DNA of 40,440 nt from Mesostigma viride (lineage: Eukaryota; Streptophyta; Mesostigmatophyceae; Mesostigmatales; Mesostigmataceae), in contig RPFO01001679.1 of assembly GCA_009746045.1 (NCBI GenBank), forward strand, positions 1 through 40,440, in the 5' to 3' direction. The notes beneath the pieces are model-generated. The model was given only the letters and a program-made list of their open reading frames with translations. It did not search any database and had not been told where the DNA came from. Both the position numbers and the translations under genes were made by a program. Positions 39,157 to 40,440 of this stretch are shown here, in pieces. Numbering within the stretch: position 1 is the stretch's first letter; the number at the start of each line of letters is the position of its first letter.

Positions 39157-40440
39157 CTACTCAACAGGTCTCTTCTTGGCCAAGTTCGTGAGCCGTTTCT
39201 CGACGTCTGTCGGAATGGTCAAGATGGCCTGGCGATTGTTAGCTGGGTTGACAACAATGGTGTGTTCGAACCCCGCGTCCATGCACAGGTAGCAATTGAC
39301 CAAGTTTGGCTGTTCAGCTTGCGCATCGGCGTCCATTTTGAACATCGTCGCCATACCCGGAAATCTGTCCCAGTAGCGCACCCCCACCACCCATTGTCCC
39401 TTACGGAACAACTCCCTATCGACCTTGCCGTTTCTGTCGGCCACTCGCCTCACGAAAGTAGCGGCCACCTGATAAGGCTCCTGCAAGACTTCCGCTAGCC
39501 AATATGGATGATCTGGATCGTGGGACTCATCACCAGAGTAGGACTCGACGGCAAAAATGTCTCGCAGCTTCAGTCTCCTTCCCATCATCGTCCTCTCTGC
39601 CTGTAGTCTGTTCAGTCGCGTCCCTGCGTGCCCCCTTGTCCGTTTGGGTTCCTTTGCACTGGCTCCCCCAGTTTGTGGAGCTTCATCCGAGCACCTCCAC
39701 ATTCCAGCCGTCCATGTCGGTCCACTCCTTTCGACAATCCCACCACCTTTCCTCGGCGCACGCACCGCCACAATAGCAGGAATACTGGCGCAGCATTAAG
39801 CGCGTCACATTCGACTTGTCCATGCGCCACCAGTGCGCCTTCTTCACTCCTTTGATTTCGCCGCCCTGGGCTGTAAGGAAGCACCTGCGCGTCGAAGACA
39901 AGATTTGCACAAGGGAAAGTTGAAGTTACGAGACCATCGAGCTAGTTGTGTTTTATTAAGCACTCCTGATCGCCAGGACTCCAAGAACGCCCTAGAAACG
40001 ACGGCCGGCGTAACTATTCCCTGAACGAGGACTGTACACTTAATTACCTCGGGGAACTCGAAGAAGTTACGCCTGGTCGTTGTGGTCCCGCCCACCGCCC
40101 CCGACGCCAGATTCTCCACCAACTGGGCGGCCGTCTGTTTGTCCTGGTTCTCTTCCCTGATGTGCCACCTCCTCAACATGCACTTCACAGTCCACCAGCT
40201 CCATCCACCTCCCCCTTTCCGTGCTGCCCCAAAGTAATTCCACTCAAATGACTCCAGGTGCGGATCCTCCGTCAGCAGCCGGGCCACTTCCGCGATCACA
40301 TTCCTTGACTTGAACTGCATGGAGCAATTGTCCGACCACCCAATGAAGCCGCTTCACCTCTACCCCTTCTGACCGTAGTTCGCCAGGATTTTGAGGATAG
40401 CAAAACGAGGGCCCGCCCGTCCCTTTTCATTCCGCCCTGT
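39157..40440 (-). pseudogene. Transposase-like gene, partial, frame-broken
   Basis: Exon 40048 to about 40380 reads GFIGWSDNCSMQFKSRNVIA, then ESFEWNYFGAARKGGGGW and WTVKCMLRRW. This matches a transposon-derived family with a SDxCxxQFKSR motif followed by W-F...HGKG..DG-GG..KR, though the HGKG histidine is replaced here (AARKGG). A donor GAG|GTAATTAAG follows, and an exon from about 39885 reads KKAHWWRMDKSNVTRLMLRQ and a Cys-rich YSCYCGGACAEERWWDC. A third frame (39157 to about 39700) gives KLRDIFAVESYSGDESHDPD, HPYWLAEVLQEPYQVAATFV and GMATMFKMDADAQAEQPN. Phases do not close without one-base shifts, and the gene enters from beyond the window. Confidence 0.55.

Overview
The window is nuclear DNA of a eukaryote in the green plant lineage, most likely an alga with a large, repeat-rich genome. 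The grounds are: spliceosomal introns with GT..AG ends; a secreted proline-rich (SPPPP) glycoprotein with a C-terminal root-cap-like domain; a plant-like protein phosphatase inhibitor-2; several non-LTR retrotransposons; and abundant satellites. The species cannot be fixed from the sequence.

Layout. (1) 1-7828, +: 3' part of a multi-exon gene of unknown function. Many of its introns carry the same short hairpin, and several one-base frame breaks are apparent. (2) 8.3-11.8 kb, +: a nearly complete APE-type LINE. (3) 11.8-13.5 kb: nested retroposons (SINE > LINE > LINE tail, plus a second SINE), each layer readable from its target-site duplication. (4) 13.8-16.0 kb, -: a three-exon gene for a secreted 620-residue protein (choice-of-anchor-E-like domain, SPPPP stalk, root-cap-like domain). 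(5) 17.0-20.2 kb, +: a four-exon gene for a 163-residue protein phosphatase-1 inhibitor-2. Its second intron holds a 26-bp minisatellite, a GT-rich repeat and a long ATACT array. (6) 20.8-24.0 kb, -: a second, 5'-truncated APE LINE, itself interrupted by a 727-bp insertion. (7) 24.1-38.5 kb: a stretch bounded by inverted GTGACACC / GGTGTCAC arrays, with a DUF7869-type transposase-like gene just inside the right array. A 7.3-kb retrotransposon (26.1-33.4 kb, -) lies within it. (8) 39.2-40.4 kb, -: part of a second transposase-like gene that runs off the window.

The most striking object is the 26.1-33.4 kb retrotransposon. It has a restriction-like-endonuclease (R2/NeSL-like) architecture: intact YLDD reverse transcriptase, CCHC and PD..D endonuclease. 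Its upstream reading frames encode a PHD finger, a RING-H2 finger and C2H2-like fingers. Its 5' end carries eleven apparently identical 170-bp repeats followed by two GC-rich hairpins before the first ATG.

Two genes have clean, phase-consistent exon models (the inhibitor-2 gene and the secreted root-cap-like gene). Most other coding material is mobile-element derived, and several reading frames are broken by single-base shifts, often at homopolymers, so either decay or assembly error is possible.
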